Program-made: the position numbers and the translations under genes
In this document: positions 47,346 to 59,225 of the stretch, in pieces
How the letters are laid out: each line of letters starts with the position of its first letter
How positions within the stretch are numbered: the stretch's first letter is position 1
Notes under the pieces: generated by a model
Database searches by the model: none
What the model was told of the DNA's origin: nothing
Seen by the model: the letters and a program-made list of their open reading frames with translations, nothing else
Assembly (NCBI GenBank): GCA_013398295.1
Contig: VZSF01000856.1
Span: 111,863-175,862, forward strand
Reading direction: 5' to 3'
DNA: 64,000 nt
Source of the DNA: Chionis minor
Taxonomy: Eukaryota > Chordata > Aves > Charadriiformes > Chionididae

Positions 47346-50300
47346 GAGCGGAAGCTAGCAGTGCTTGTGTCCCAGGGGTTGGTGGTGATGTAGGGATGTC
47401 AGGGAGGGAGATGGGCTGTGTAAAATCCCTTGGGGCTGGCTCTGTTGCATAGATATTTTGTCATCTCTCCTCTGCCTTTGTTTATCTTTGAGCTGCCTCT
47501 TCCATAAGATGTAACCTCCACCTGGATATGGTTTAAGACTTGCGGAAGTTTCCCTGCAGATCTGTACCACAAGATGTGATGTGAACCTGCACAACATATG
47601 GTTCATATCTCCTTATTTCATATAAAATAGGACTTATCTCCATAATCCTGAACTAAACAGAAAGAGATACAAGCAGAGCCAGAAGGGAGCATCACTGCCA
47701 CTCTCCTGCCAGTTTTCTGGGTCGGCATCGACTTACACACATCTCTGCACAAGCGTTCAGCAACCAGCCAGTCTCACCCACCAAAACTCACTTCCAAGCA
47801 CCCAGATGGGGACTGAGTCAGGTTTTAGCTGAACCACTTCCAGGGGGTGTACTGCATAGCTCTAGGCAGACCTTGTCTTGCGCTACAGCTCCTGTGCTGG
47901 ATTACACTGGTGTGCAGGTCTGTACCAAGCAGGGTCCTTCTCAGCTGCAAGGTCCTGAACGCGCTCTAGAGTGAGTAACCAGTGGCACCAGTGACCTTGT
48001 ATTGACAGGGGTGTGTTACAAGTCCTCTCCTTGTGTCCAGCCAGCAGCCTGAAATACAGCTTTGGATCACGAACTCACCCAGAAGGGCTTCTCAGTATGG
48101 GCGATGTGCATGCGCCCAGACAGGCAAGAAGGACTTTGCTGTCCTGTACTCTGGCTAGCTGTAACTCTTTTTGAGTCTCAGCCTTTCTGAGTTTGACCCA
48201 TGCTTTCATACTCTTCTTTTATCTGTTATTCAGCTGTAGTTATTTTTTCCTTCTTGAATTTCAGATCAGTGAAGAGTTCAGGATTCAGCTGTTTTGGTTA
48301 TTTGCTGTGTTTTCTTGCCTTACTTTGTACCGGTATCCGTAAGTTCGTTTCTGTAAGGAACTGTCAGCAGCCCTCATCTCTGTCCCCCTTAGCCCCCTGG
48401 GAGCTCACCTCCTGCCATAGAAGATGTCTCTCAAGCCCATTGTCTTTCTCTTGCCACTCTCCTGCCTCTTCAGAGCTGTGAACTCTCACAGCTGCTCTCA
48501 CCCAAGGTGCCTCCCACTTTCTGTTTGCAAGGATCCCACATCAAGTGCATGCAGCCTAAAGCTAGCAGATGTTTTTCCAGCCCATCATCTCAGTAGGAAA
48601 CTGAGATTCAGATTTTTTCCATCGCTTGTACCACTAGTACTGAAGGTTCTCTGGGATAAAAGCCGGCTTCACCGAACACCTGCTCAGCCCTTCACCCTAC
48701 AGTCCTCCTATAAAGGTCTAGTCATGCCATTTTCCTGCAGAGGCTGTCTTAGGATGCAGAGTTGAAAATAAGTAACCTCAACAATGCCAGATATCACATA
48801 TTTATCTGATTACAGGACTCTCTCTGTTTCTCCAGGTCTCTCTGAGATGTTTCCAACCGAAACTGAAAGTTACATGACTATGCTTCCCCACAGTTTACTA
48901 AAGAGCTAGTATTCCTCTTTATACCTTAGCTCAGATGGCTGGAAAGAAGAGTCACACTCACGGAGAACCACTGTTATTTTACTAGCAGGGAGCCACGACT
49001 TCTGTGGTGAGGCCAATCCACAGTGGTTATCTCTTGCTGGCTATATAAGAAAATTTAAAACACAGTAGAGAGTCTTTCCTAAATGCATGGCTGTACAAAG
49101 GAAGGACCAGGCTTTGCATGGTTCCAGGGCAGAAAGACCTTCCTCTTCCTCTACAACAGTGTTGGACCTGCTGTGGAGGAAAACGTGCCTTCATGGCCTA
49201 CGTGCATCAGTTAGCCAGACAGGGCCAGTCCTTCCTAAGGTGTCCCAGCCCACACCCTCACTGCCTTGCTTCCCACCCTGCCGCGGCTCTTCCATAGTCA
49301 AGAGGGAAGCAAGAGGGAAAGGAAAGGTGTAAAAGGGAAAAGTGTCAGGCACTTTTCTGTACTCCTAACAGTGAGGCTGCTCCATGGCCTTTACCAGGGT
49401 CTGCACGTGTGTTAAGGGTAGGTTCCTCTTTTTGATGATTCACCAGAAAATGCATCCCTCCAGCTCCTGCCCTTGCAGAGCTGTGAGTCACACAAAGCAG
49501 CAAGGTTTTATTCCTGTCGCTACCACATCAGTTTAGACTGATGTACAAGGGAGTAAGAAGGGGCCAGTTTTACGTGGTCGCTTTCCAGGCAGGAGCTGGA
49601 CCTTTTCACAGCATCTCAGCAAATAAAACTCTGAGCACAGAGGGACAGGACACACTACATATCGGTGAGGGGGATGTACTTAGAAATAAAACAGCCACTG
49701 CATTCTCTCATCTCCTGCTATCCCTACAGAAACCTGGACTTCAACTCTGACATGTCTTGCTGCAGAGGTCTCCACAAAGACACACAAACCAACAGGGAGC
49801 GGGAGCACTGTTTGAACTGTCAGTAGAGGAGACGGAACACCACAAAGAGACTGTTGGATGGAAGGTGAATTTGGAAAGCTATGCGTGACCACTGACCTTT
49901 TATAAGACACAACCAGAGTTCCCAGGGAAGCTGGGAGAAGTAAGTATCCACCATCTGCTCATCCAAATCTACGTATTCTCCATTGGGCAACATCATGGTC
50001 AAAGAAGAATCGTACCTTCTTCTTTCCCAACATCTAGGGTATCTTGCTTTCCTGCCCTGATAACGCGGTTCCCTCTCCTGACTTCATAAAACTAAACATT
50101 TGTTGCCCAAGTGAGCAACATCATCTCCTTGGTGAGGGAGACCTCTCACCTCAGATACTAGTTTGTCCCAGGTGGAAGAAAACACTAGCGACTGTTTCTC
50201 TGGCTGCAAAAGGAGCTCAGACATCGAGTTGTGATTTAGGTAAGGAGCTATTGGGTGTGAAAAGCTAGCTGGGATAACTCCTGGCTCTCTGGTGTGTGGG

Positions 50301-50776
50301 GTGGACTAGTCCTCCCTTGTGTCTGTGAGCTGCTCCATGCTGTTTCTATCCCTTACCTGACTGTTTGGCCACACCTCACTGAAGAGGGCAGGGGCAAAAA
50401 GTACCTTTTGAGCAAATCCAGTAGCTTAAGGCTTCTTGAAGGGTTTCTACCCTTGACATCCAGAAATGCTCCAATCCCATTTCCAAGTCAAGCTTGGTCT
50501 GAGTGGGGGACCAGCCTATTTTTGGGGCCCAATGTTGAGAGATTCTCACACACTTTCAAGTTGACCGAAGACATGACTAAATCAGGGTAAACCAATTGCT
50601 CTGTGGTTTATATATAATTTCTGCATTTTGCATTTTGCACAAATGAGGTTTCTACAAGAGCTGAAATCCAAGAGTGGACCAAGGCAAGGAGACAATAAAG
50701 GAAAAGGATGCATCCAAGTTTTGTTACTGAACAAAAGGGACACCAGTGGCTTCTACGCCCACATCCATTACAGACA

Positions 50777-51060
50777 CAGAGAAACGTTGATGGGAAGGGA
50801 CCTCTGAAGATTTCTAGTCCAATCTGCTCAGAGCTGGCCAATGCTACACCAGTCAGTTGTGGTTTGTTCTAACTGCTTCTTAAAAGCACCGCTTCTCTGG
50901 TGACCTGTCCTGGGGAAGAAGCACCCATACGGAGATGACATTTTCGAACCAGAATGTCTCAAGCACAACTTGTGGCCATTTTCCTTTGTTTTACTTGTCA
51001 CTAATTCACTAGCTTCTCCCCTCCACAGGATGATACCATACAGTGATGGAAAGGAAGATG
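50777..51060 (-). mobile_element. Decayed CR1 LINE 3' end
   Basis: 'gatgggaagggacctctgaa' then 'gatttctagtccaatctgct' and 'cagagctgg' is the reverse complement of a CR1 3' terminus (CCAGCTC...GGACTAGA.GATC.TC.GAGGTCCC.TCC). Further right, 'cttgtggccattttcctttg' and 'ttttacttgtcactaattca' parallels the reverse complement of 'gacaggac.agagg.aatgg.cacaag', the word preceding the ORF2 C-terminus. The octamer tail is eroded. Minus orientation, older than the 28.4-kb copy. Confidence 0.72.
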
Positions 51061-51479
51061 TTGGCAAAGGTATCAGTCTTTGTGTGTCCCTGCCAGCGTG
51101 TGCATAGGAGAAAGGTTTCAATGAGGTCTTAATATGAACATTGGGAAACTATTAGAAAAAAACTGCACTGACAGCCTCACCAACTGGGCAGTCAGGAGTC
51201 ATGTCCTGACTGCAGAAATAGGATATGCTCAAAGATTGAATGTGAGAGGATCCAATGGGCAATGTTAAACAGATTGTTCCTTGCAGGACCTGACAGCATG
51301 GCCGGGCCACTGGAGTCCTGTCCAGTTTACCTATATCTAGGAAGAAACTGTCAAAGCCAAGTGCAATTGCTAAGCAAGATCTCCAAGTTGGAGTTTTGGA
51401 GGAGTTTTGATGTTACTGGGGCCAAGGACAGGAGGTTCTGCAAACTGCATGTCACGCCCCACTCAGACCCCCTCGGAAG

Positions 51480-51485
51480 ATGAGG
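51480..51485. repeat. Left target-site duplication of solo LTR (ATGAGG)
   Basis: The six bases ATGAGG directly before the LTR recur exactly at 52039-52044 directly after it. Six-base duplications are usual for class II (ERVK-like) integrases. Confidence 0.8.
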
Positions 51486-51564
51486 TGGGGGGCTGTGGCT
51501 CAGATTTGTAAATCCCCAGCGGTGTGGATTACAGTGAGACAATTCTCAAGGTCCACACACAAAC

Positions 51565-51570
51565 TTTATT
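51565..51570 (-). terminator. LTR polyadenylation signal AATAAA
   Basis: AATAAA on the minus strand within the solo LTR, followed by 'gtttgtgtgtgg', a GT-rich downstream element. The R/U5 boundary would fall shortly after it. Confidence 0.75.
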
Positions 51571-51737
51571 AGTTTAACTAGGTCCATGACAATTGGTTCA
51601 GTATAGAACAAATTATGGCAAGCAGTGAAGTACACCTTAACAGACATACTGCAGGTTACGGTAGGCAGCACTTGACAACGGATATGCCATGAATTATGGT
51701 AAACAGTACGGTAAGCCTTGCATTGTTTGTTAACTTT

Positions 51738-51747
51738 AAGAGAAAAG

Positions 51748-51780
<33 letters not shown>

Positions 51781-51786
51781 GAGAGA
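51738..51786. repeat. Polypurine (GAAA/GAGA) tract inside the LTR
   Basis: Forty-nine bases of A and G on the plus strand (CT-rich in LTR orientation), made of GAAAGA/GAGA words. It is low-complexity sequence within the inferred R region and may vary in length. Confidence 0.85.
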
Positions 51787-51921
51787 TATCAATCACCAGT
51801 CCTGGTTCCAGTGTTGATCCAGCCAATGTGGGGTGAGGGGGGTCTCTGGTTCATAGGAGCGCTCTTCTGTGTGTCCCCTGAAGATACTCTTCCACTGCCA
51901 TCCAGGGGCATGTATCTTCCC

Positions 51922-51928
51922 CTTTTAT
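51922..51928 (-). promoter_or_regulatory. LTR TATA-like box
   Basis: ATAAAAG on the minus strand, about 110 bp from the LTR 5' end and about 350 bp upstream of its AATAAA, a plausible U3 promoter position. Function is inferred from position only. Confidence 0.6.
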
Positions 51929-52038
51929 GTTCGCCTTACCAGTCGACCCACCCCACTATTACAAGGACTCACATTTCCCTCCTTTCCAGGTGGTAGGGAG
52001 CATGATTTGGGTGGGGGCATGGGTGCATTTACTGGACA

Positions 52039-52044
52039 ATGAGG
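52039..52044. repeat. Right target-site duplication of solo LTR (ATGAGG)
   Basis: Exact match to 51480-51485 on the other side of the LTR. Confidence 0.8.
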
Positions 52045-53594
52045 TCACAAGTTGAGCAGACCCATTCAGCGTTCAAAAGGCTTCCTGCCTCCTGTGCTAC
52101 AGAAAAGACAAGCAGGTGCCAGCCCCAAGCTCCGTGCAAGGCCTGTATCGTGCAAGCTCCATCTTGTCCACCCATCAGCTACAGCTTCATTTCACGGTAG
52201 TTGTGTTTTGAGACATTCAGAAAGGTTCAGAAGGGCTTCACCTCCACTTCCCCCAGTCTTTGTTTTGCGGCGTCACAAGTCATCTCTCACACAACATTAC
52301 CCCAAACATTTCAAGATGCATTGACGGATACAGCTAACTGGTTTTAAAGGTTGACACATTAAAGATAGCTCACTTCACGGGGCTGGAAATTACAGAAGTC
52401 TTTCATTCAGAACACAGAGGAGAGAAGAGTGAGGTGCAGGAGAGGAACTTACTGTCTGGGGCTGGGCATGTCTGTACAGACAGAAGAAGTGGCTCCAGAC
52501 ACGTCCCCTTTGCTTATAGCACCACACATCCAAATTCTCCCTCCCGCTGGGCCTCCTTGCCCATGGCAAAATCTGGCAAGAAGCTTCTTTGTGCTGGATA
52601 ATTGAAGCCATGTGCTAGTAGTCATTATTTGGAGCTGGGGAGACTGAGAAAATGCACATTCTTTCTTACCTATTGGCAGGCACAAGATCATCTCTGTCCA
52701 GAGGCGCTCGGTTGAACTGGGGGTTCTCTTAGTGATGTATACAAGGAGTTCAGCAGCTTCTTCAAATCAACTTCCCTGAGCTGAAAAGTGGCTTGAATGG
52801 TTGCCTGTGAACACATGCAAAGGTTGCAAAGGTCTCCTAGAAAGTTCACGAAAGACCTGATTTTCATTTGCTAACACATTGCCTATTTTTACTGAAACTC
52901 TCTTTAAAACTGTTCTAAATTTTCCACTGACCAAAAGCATTCTGTTTAAATATGGTTTCTGAAAAAAGTGAATACTCATAATTCTGCAGAAAGTGGCAAA
53001 TGTCAAATTGAATTAATGCCAACTTCCGCTTATTTATTAAAAAGTGTCAATCTTTCCATTTAAATCAGTTCCTATAAAATATTTTGACCAGTTCCCCTAA
53101 CTGTGCCTTTAATAGTGATCTACTTATCCCACTGGTGTCCGTCAAAAGAACAGAGGTGAGGACACAGAACAAAAATTGCTTGCAAATGAAATCAAGGACA
53201 GATGCGGAATTCCCTACCCCCCATGATAAAAACGCACCCACTGCTGAGGAAAGCTCATTGCTCAGACTTTAAACACTACAGATTGTGCTTAATTTGGATA
53301 CCACGGTTCTCCTGCTATGGTGAAAAATTGCCAGTCTTACTCCAGGCAAAGAAAAATTTGGGGCTTAGCAGAGCTGCCAGGCCCCGTCTTGCCACGGTCT
53401 GCAGCAGTCATGGCTGCAGCAGCAGATACCAGCTGGCGGAGATGCGTAACGGCGAGTTAGATATGGACAGGAGGAGGCATTTCTTTACATGCTGGGGAGT
53501 TGGTCAGGCTTTATTTCACCTTAAGACAGAAAGTTATTTCCCTAGAGCACAGGCCAGTGTGATTAACCTGCAAGGTCTCAATAGAGGTGGATGA
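52045..53594. other. Non-coding stretch, no gene seen
   Basis: No exon or RNA gene was recognised. 53440-53560 contains words such as 'gttagatatggacaggagga' that may be a further, heavily decayed CR1 3' piece, but I cannot align it with confidence. Confidence 0.5.
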
Positions 53595-53772
53595 GATAAC
53601 AAGAGGCAATGGCTGTGGGTTGAATGTTCAGATCAGACATTAGAAAAAATTTCTTCCCCGGGTGGGTGGAGCAGCCCTGGATGAGGTCACAGAGATGCGG
53701 GATTTTCAAGACCCGGCCAAACAAAATCACAACAGTCCAGCTCCAGGCAGGAGGCTGGACTAAAGACCTCCC
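53595..53772 (+). mobile_element. Decayed CR1 3'-end fragment
   Basis: 'gataacaagaggcaatggct', then 'gttcagatcagacattagaa' and 'aaaatttcttcccc', followed by a 'ggtggagcagccctggatga' word, parallels the CR1 ORF2 C-terminal coding and 3' region (ACAAGAGG.AATGG...TTGGACATTAGGAAAAA.TTCTTC...). Plus orientation, no octamer tail recognisable. Confidence 0.6.
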
Positions 53773-54214
53773 GAGAGAATGGCTCTCTTGCAGGTTTTAT
53801 TTCATGTCTCAGTGTGGCAGTCTGTGCCATTATCTTTTTCACTGAGCTCAGGTGGAGCATCCTCTGCTTCGGGCTCCCATGAGCAGGCAGGCCTTGGAAA
53901 AACACCGAGCCATTTATGTGCGATGATTTTTGCAGGGAAGGTGAGCACATACAGGCAAAGGCAGGCTAAATGCTGGAAACATTTCTTAGCCTACAGCCTC
54001 TGTCCTCATAAAGCTTTGGAGAAATACCTTTCTTCCCAGGTCAGCTGAGGTTACCACAGCTGGGTGGGCTGTTGGACAGCAGTTCAGATCCACCCAGGTT
54101 GATGAGTCTTCTTGACCTCAGGCCAGCTCAGGACCAAGGAGTGGAGGTGGACCTCTCTCGTACCTCAGCCCCCGCCCAGGCTCCCAGACTGGCTGGTTTG
54201 ATTGTGGTCTGCCT
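53773..54214. other. Non-coding stretch between decayed CR1 pieces
   Basis: No exon, RNA gene or repeat was recognised in this interval. It may be eroded LINE sequence linking the two neighbouring CR1-like pieces, but I cannot align it. Confidence 0.45.
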
Positions 54215-54310
54215 TCAAACAAGGACAAATGAGGTGGAATTCAGAGAAGAGCAACAGGAATGATTACGGGGGTGGAGGTAATGGCTGAGGAGGAAGGATT
54301 TTGAAATTTA
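54215..54310 (+). mobile_element. Possible CR1 fragment
   Basis: 'ttcagagaagagcaacagga' then 'atgattacgggggtggaggt' and 'aatggctgaggagg' resembles the CR1 word for VQRRATRMI-RGLE (TTCAGAGAAGGGCAACAAGAATGATTAGAGGTCTGGAG...). Short and diverged. Confidence 0.42.
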
Positions 54311-55605
54311 AAGATGGATAGCCAGGCTGCAAGCCTACATACGGAGACATTATCATCAGTCATTAAGCAACACAATACTTCAGAGACAGGGCAAGCTCAT
54401 GATTCAAGACAGCCTGGTCTCCAAAGTGCTGTAGCTCAGAGGAACAGCACAAGGCCAGGTGGAAGGAGCCTGTTCATGCATGTGAGAACGAAATTTTCTT
54501 TTTTCCCCTCAATACAACTGCTCATATTAAGAAGTGAAATTCTGCTTGGCACTAGGCAGTACCACAGAGGCACCAGGGAAAGAAAACCTCAGGCTTAGCA
54601 TAAGGGAGACTGTCTAGAAGCTGGAATTGACTCGACGTGGCAACGATCAGCCAGAGAGGGTCAGAGCCCCATTGCTCAGGACACTGGAGTTACACCGGAC
54701 AAAGCACCAGGCAGTAGACAACGGTGAATAATCTGCCACCGACTGGCAGACGGACAGAGTGATCAGAGGAAGGCTTTCCCAGTACAGATTTGCAGGAGAG
54801 GGGCCAGATTTGCCTCTGGTGTAATCCTCAGCTCCCCAGTCTCTCTGCGAGAGGTGCTGTGCCAAGCCCTCCTCACACCTTCACCCAGAGAAGAGCCGGG
54901 CTTGGATCGCAATGTGTTCGCACAAAGTTTGCAAACCGCAAATGTCATGCGGTGAGACAGGGAGGGAGCAAGTGAGAGGAGAAAGGAGAGCAATTAATAT
55001 GCAGCTGGTGCACGGGCTTGAGTGAAAGGAGCCGACGATGACCACCCGGAGCTGACGCTTAGAAACGTACAATAAAAGCTGAACGGATGGCTGAATGCAA
55101 GACCTCGCAAATCAAAACAGATGCAATAAGCTGAGGCCAGTGCAACCAGCAGCCAACAATGACAGCAGAGCCCACGGGCTGGGGGGCACATGGTTGGCAC
55201 AGAGAGAGGAGGAGGCCAGAAAGAAGCACAGATGAGCTCTACCAAGGGAATCAAAAGCCTGCTGTTTCAAAAGCCAGAACAAACGGCAAGTGTGCTCCTG
55301 CCACACATGGCATTGACAGCAGGAGCTGCGTGGTCCTCCATGTCTCTCCAGGAGCGACCTGGAGGCAGGCTGTTTCCAGGCTCAGCCCAGGATCCTTCCT
55401 CCAGGGAGGGCTGCCCTTAGCTGCACGCTGTTGGAGGGAATTCAGGGGGCTGCTCTTCCAAATCAATCCTACAGCCAAAAGTCCTCTGTCCCCCAGTATC
55501 TAAATCCTTCCCATCACAAGGGAGGGAGATCATCCATCCCTCAGCCAGCGTGGTTTGTGGATTTGGTCACCTGGGGCAAGGGTTGCACCAGCTTGTGTCT
55601 TCGAT
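54311..55605. other. Non-coding stretch, no gene seen
   Basis: Unique, moderately GC-rich sequence. No exon, RNA gene or repeat was recognised. Confidence 0.5.
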
Positions 55606-55705
55606 GGGAAGGGAAGGGAAGGGAAGGGAAGGGAAGGGAAGGGAAGGGAAGGTAAGGGAAGGGGAGGGAAGGGTAGGGAAGGGAAGGGAAGGGAAGGGAA
55701 GGGAA
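55606..55705. repeat. (GGGAA)20 microsatellite
   Basis: One hundred bases, twenty 5-bp units, with three single-base variants (GGTAA, GGGGA-type and GGGTA) near the middle-right. The regularly spaced GGG runs could form a G-quadruplex on the plus strand. The minus-strand open frame across it (55530-56108) reads as repeated FPSLP and is an artefact of the repeat. Confidence 0.97.
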
Positions 55706-58700
55706 TGTTCACACTGCTGAGGTCTCTTGCCCCTTGAGATGCTGGGACATTGTACTGTGGGTTAGCACAGCAACTGATGTCCTGAGCCAGGTGGACTGTG
55801 ACAATCCATCTGCTGAGAGGAGAGCTGATTTTGTAGCCAAGGGCACAGAAACCCAGACAGGAGCTCCTGTGCTGGTGACATCCATGAATCTCTGTAGGAC
55901 ACGTGTGCACATTAGAAATAGATAGCAAGCGTTTGTGATTCATATCAAATATCTGGGGTAGCAGATTTTTGTACCTGGTGAGGAATGTCAGTGGTCTTAA
56001 ATAGCTGGAGCAGAACTGCAGGGGGTGTAAACTAGCATGGGGCTTCTGTAGAGCGGTGCTGCTTTGCAGAAGAGAGCACCTAGCCCCTAACTTCATGTGC
56101 AGGGGCACAAAGGCCCCAAGTCATTGGGTTCCTTGCAGTGCGCAAGGCATATCTGCACTTACACAACCTCCAGGAGCAGTAAGCTTGCCTTGAACATCTC
56201 AGGCCATTTAAAGAAAGAAAGAAAAAAGAAAAAAAAAAAAAAAAACCCAAAACCAAAAAAACCCACCAAGACCTGAAAACTCCCTTTTGACTCCTGGCAT
56301 CTCATCTGTTTGTTTGTGGCCTCCCTTGTGAAAGACCATAAAAGAAATTTTTGCAAAGGGTAGGGTGTTTTTTTGAGATCCTTCTTGCTGCTCCCAATGC
56401 ACAGCCCAATTTAGAGGAGTGTTGCTTCATCTCCCCAGCTCCTCACAGTTAACCTGTAGAGCAAGACAGACTCTGCAGTGCTGTAACAACCCATTAGACA
56501 GCCAGTCAATCACATCAGTGATCACTATAATGGTACATATACCAGCGGATGCTTCCCCACCAGGGCCGGACATAGCAGTACACAAGTAGGTCCCCCCAGC
56601 ACCTACCAAGGGATCAAAGGATATTAAAGGAGCAAAAATAAAATATTGAACCTGATCTCACCTCCAGCTGCCTCGTCCTCCCGTCGTAGAGACACAGCAT
56701 CTTGAGGATGCCATGCCCGTGTCAGAGAGTGTCCCTTCCAGCTGGTGCTTGGTTCTCTGGGCAGCCACTCTAAAGTCTTGCCCCTCATCAGCTCACCAGT
56801 ACCCTTTCCACACAAAGCCAACTGCAGGATGTGCTGAAGGCAGGAGTCTCAGTCTCTGTCCCTGCCATAGGTTTTCTTAAGCCCCATGATGACCAATGCT
56901 GCTGTGGAGACCCAATGCAGGGAATCTGACTATACAGGGCAAACTGGCCCTTGCTTTGGTACAGCACTGTCCTGCTTCTCTTTCCTCTTCCACTTTGTTG
57001 TGTCCTCCTCTTAGAGTGTGATGGATACAGGGGCCAGCTCCAGAGTTACCTCTTGGTTGCAGAGAAGGTGCACTCTGTGGCCAATCTCTCAAAATCTACA
57101 TGTAGACAGCTTTAGAAAAATGCATTAGGAGACAGTTTTATTTCTTCTCCAGCCTGAAACCCTCTGAAGAGTGTCGCCCACAGGCTTACGCTCCTCCCAG
57201 CAAGTCTCAAACTAACTAAAATACAAATATATCAAAGCAAGATTCTCACATACCCCCAAGCCTCCCAAATATCCACAGCCTTGCATTAAAAGCCTTGCAT
57301 CAGACAAATCAGCACCCTCTGGATGCCTCAAACAGAAGGCTTTTTTTGAAGGGAAACTGGGTCTCTTCATGTTACTGGACATTGTGCAGGGGCAACTGGT
57401 TAAGAGAGTCTGGACTCTGCCATTCAAAATGATCTAACTGTTTCTTCTGGTCTTAAAACTCATTTGTCAAAAATATGCCGACTCTTTATAGTGCCAGCAA
57501 AGCCTCGGTTATAGATTTGGCAACAAGTTGTCCAAATCTACAGTAACCATTGACACCACCGTGATGGATCTGCTGGAGAAAGCGTGGGTAAAGGAGGAGT
57601 ACATATATAACAAGGAATATGGTACTTATATAAATATGTGCAGACTTCAGTAAGCAATAAATCAGTTGAGAACCCCTTAGTGTTTAGAGACAACCAAGCT
57701 ATGTTCTAGTCAATCAATCTGTTGCTGAAAATATTATTAATGCCTGGCACATAGATTTATGATGAAGGCTAGATGGATGCGAAAGAAACTTTTGTTAGTG
57801 GGAATTTTTGATGACTGTGCTGAAATACCATTCATTTTTGAAAAGAAAGCTAAACACAATCATCATGGTTATGTAGCAGGGAATAGAGTCTTCTTCATCT
57901 CTTTGTTGTCCACCTTAACATGCAGGATACCTGGACTCTCCTGTCTCTCCTTTTGCCTTGAATGCATTCAAGATAAAAATACGTAACTGTACACCCAGCA
58001 TAGTGGCAGGATGTGCGCCATCATCACATCATTCCCAACACAATTAGACATGTCAGGCCTTGGCCTGTGTTCAGAACCTAATGGCACAAAGTCATCGTGT
58101 AAAACGTCAACTCAGTGAGATCACCTGCATGTCTCCATGCGGGGATAGACACATGAGAAGAGGAGAGGAGTGGTCCCATCTGTAAGCTTTGTTAAGCACA
58201 GTGGTTATGGACCTCAAAAGAAATATAATGGGGCATCAACAGAACGTCAATATGAAGAGTAGCTTCTATTGGCACGAGCATTTCTGACATTACTGGTAAG
58301 TCTGTGGACTGGTGCTGTTTTACTGTTCTCTTTGCAGTGGTGCAAATCCCACCCCAGTCCTGCTGGTCCTGCTTCCACTTTGCTCCTGCCTTCCCCAAGA
58401 AGATGCTTTAGTGGCAGTTAGACCCTGGTGTGGTCATTCCTCCTCAGCCAACTGGGAGGCATCCCAGTAAGAGCCTCTTATTCTGTGTAAGAATCAAGCC
58501 ATGATGCTGAGAGATCTTTGCCAGAAATGTACAGGAGACTGTCAGATCCTGTGGGACACTGGCTTCTGCCTGCCCAGCATCTCCATGAACTTGTCTACAT
58601 ACAGGCACGGACAAAGCAAACATAAGATCAATCACTGTCTCCACAGCAGGAGAAGCTCATGATTGTTGCAAAAGGAGGGCATCTAGACCTTTCCTCCATT

Positions 58701-59100
58701 ACACTGAGCAGACCAGCTTTAGGACCACCGCTCCAGCATCATCCTCAAGCTGAGCTCTGCCCCTCCAGTCCCAGGCCTCACACTGCCTGGGCCAGTTCTC
58801 TGCTTCCTTGCTTCCATTTACTGCTGTTTTTGTTTTCTTTCCACAGCTCGTTTTCTCGGTCATCCATGTCTCTGTGCATCATATATCACGCCCATGTGTC
58901 CGGAGGAAAGAAAGATCCCCTCCAACCCAGCAGCCCTGTAACGGATGGACCTTCCCGATTCGCAGCTAGCTGACAGCTTGTGAGAACAACAGCTTGAATT
59001 ACTGAAAGAACTTTTCCCACTGAGTTAATCTGCAATGGATGTAGGTGACCTTCTAAAGGCATCTATTAATCAAAAAACCAGTGCCCATTCACTGCACTAG
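55706..59100. other. Non-coding stretch, no gene supported
   Basis: Contains the A-rich tract at 56211-56270 and AT-rich sequence around 57480-57760. No exon or transposable element was recognised. Confidence 0.5.
56211..56270. repeat. A-rich low-complexity tract
   Basis: AAAG repeats merge into a run of about 17 A, followed by 'cccaaaaccaaaaaaaccc'. This is low-complexity sequence and has no recognised retrotransposed body. Confidence 0.85.
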
Positions 59101-59225
59101 GCTGAGCCCTTTGGGGGAGGGGGGGATACTAATTTCCCTGTGAGATAAATCATAATTTGACAATAATCATCTGCCCTAATCACTCTGATTCTTCCCTTTA
59201 ATTATTTGTACACACAGCTCTTCCT
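59101..59225. promoter_or_regulatory. Candidate cis-regulatory stretch, AT-rich
   Basis: 'gataaatcataatttgacaa' then 'taatcatctgccctaatcac' and 'tttaattatttgtacac' packs several TAAT/ATTA cores, an ATAAATCA HOX/CDX-like word and a CATCTG E-box between GC-richer flanks. No repeat or coding signature. Suggestive only. Confidence 0.2.

Larger units (their letters stand above)
41061..50776. other. Non-coding stretch, no gene supported
   Basis: No confident gene. Minus-strand frames at 43039-43344, 45495-45701, 45747-46034 and 49820-50002 have protein-like composition but no recognised domain, poor splice-site context and lengths expected by chance. A three-copy 14-15 bp repeat lies at 43501-43546, and a MIR-like trace lies at 47302-47345. 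'gatgactttgagcaagtcat' near 45999 is another possible MIR word. An 8-bp inverted repeat (TGAGAGCT/AGCTCTCA) lies at about 46213-46242. Confidence 0.5.
51486..52038 (-). mobile_element. Solo LTR of an endogenous retrovirus
   Basis: A 553-bp unit begins TGGGGGG and ends GGACA on the plus strand, so on its own (minus) strand it starts TGTCC and ends CCCCA, the canonical TG...CA ends. It is flanked by perfect ATGAGG duplications. In minus orientation it has a TATA-like ATAAAAG at 51928-51922 and an AATAAA polyadenylation signal at 51570-51565, about 350 bp apart. This implies a short U3, a long R containing a CT-rich tract (51786-51738) and a U5 of roughly 60 bp. No gag, pol, env or second LTR lies next to it, so LTR-LTR recombination removed the interior. 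The 6-bp duplication points to class II, but the family is not identified by sequence here. The intact duplication suggests a moderately recent insertion. Confidence 0.87.

Noticed and set aside
49820..50002. Minus-strand frame reading LPNGEYVDLDEQMVDTY
   Set aside because: Looks protein-like and has a fair donor site (AAAAG|GTCAGT), but the upstream acceptor region is purine-rich and no family is recognised.
55530..56108. 192-codon minus-strand frame with FPSLP repeats
   Set aside because: The periodic part is a direct translation of the GGGAA microsatellite.
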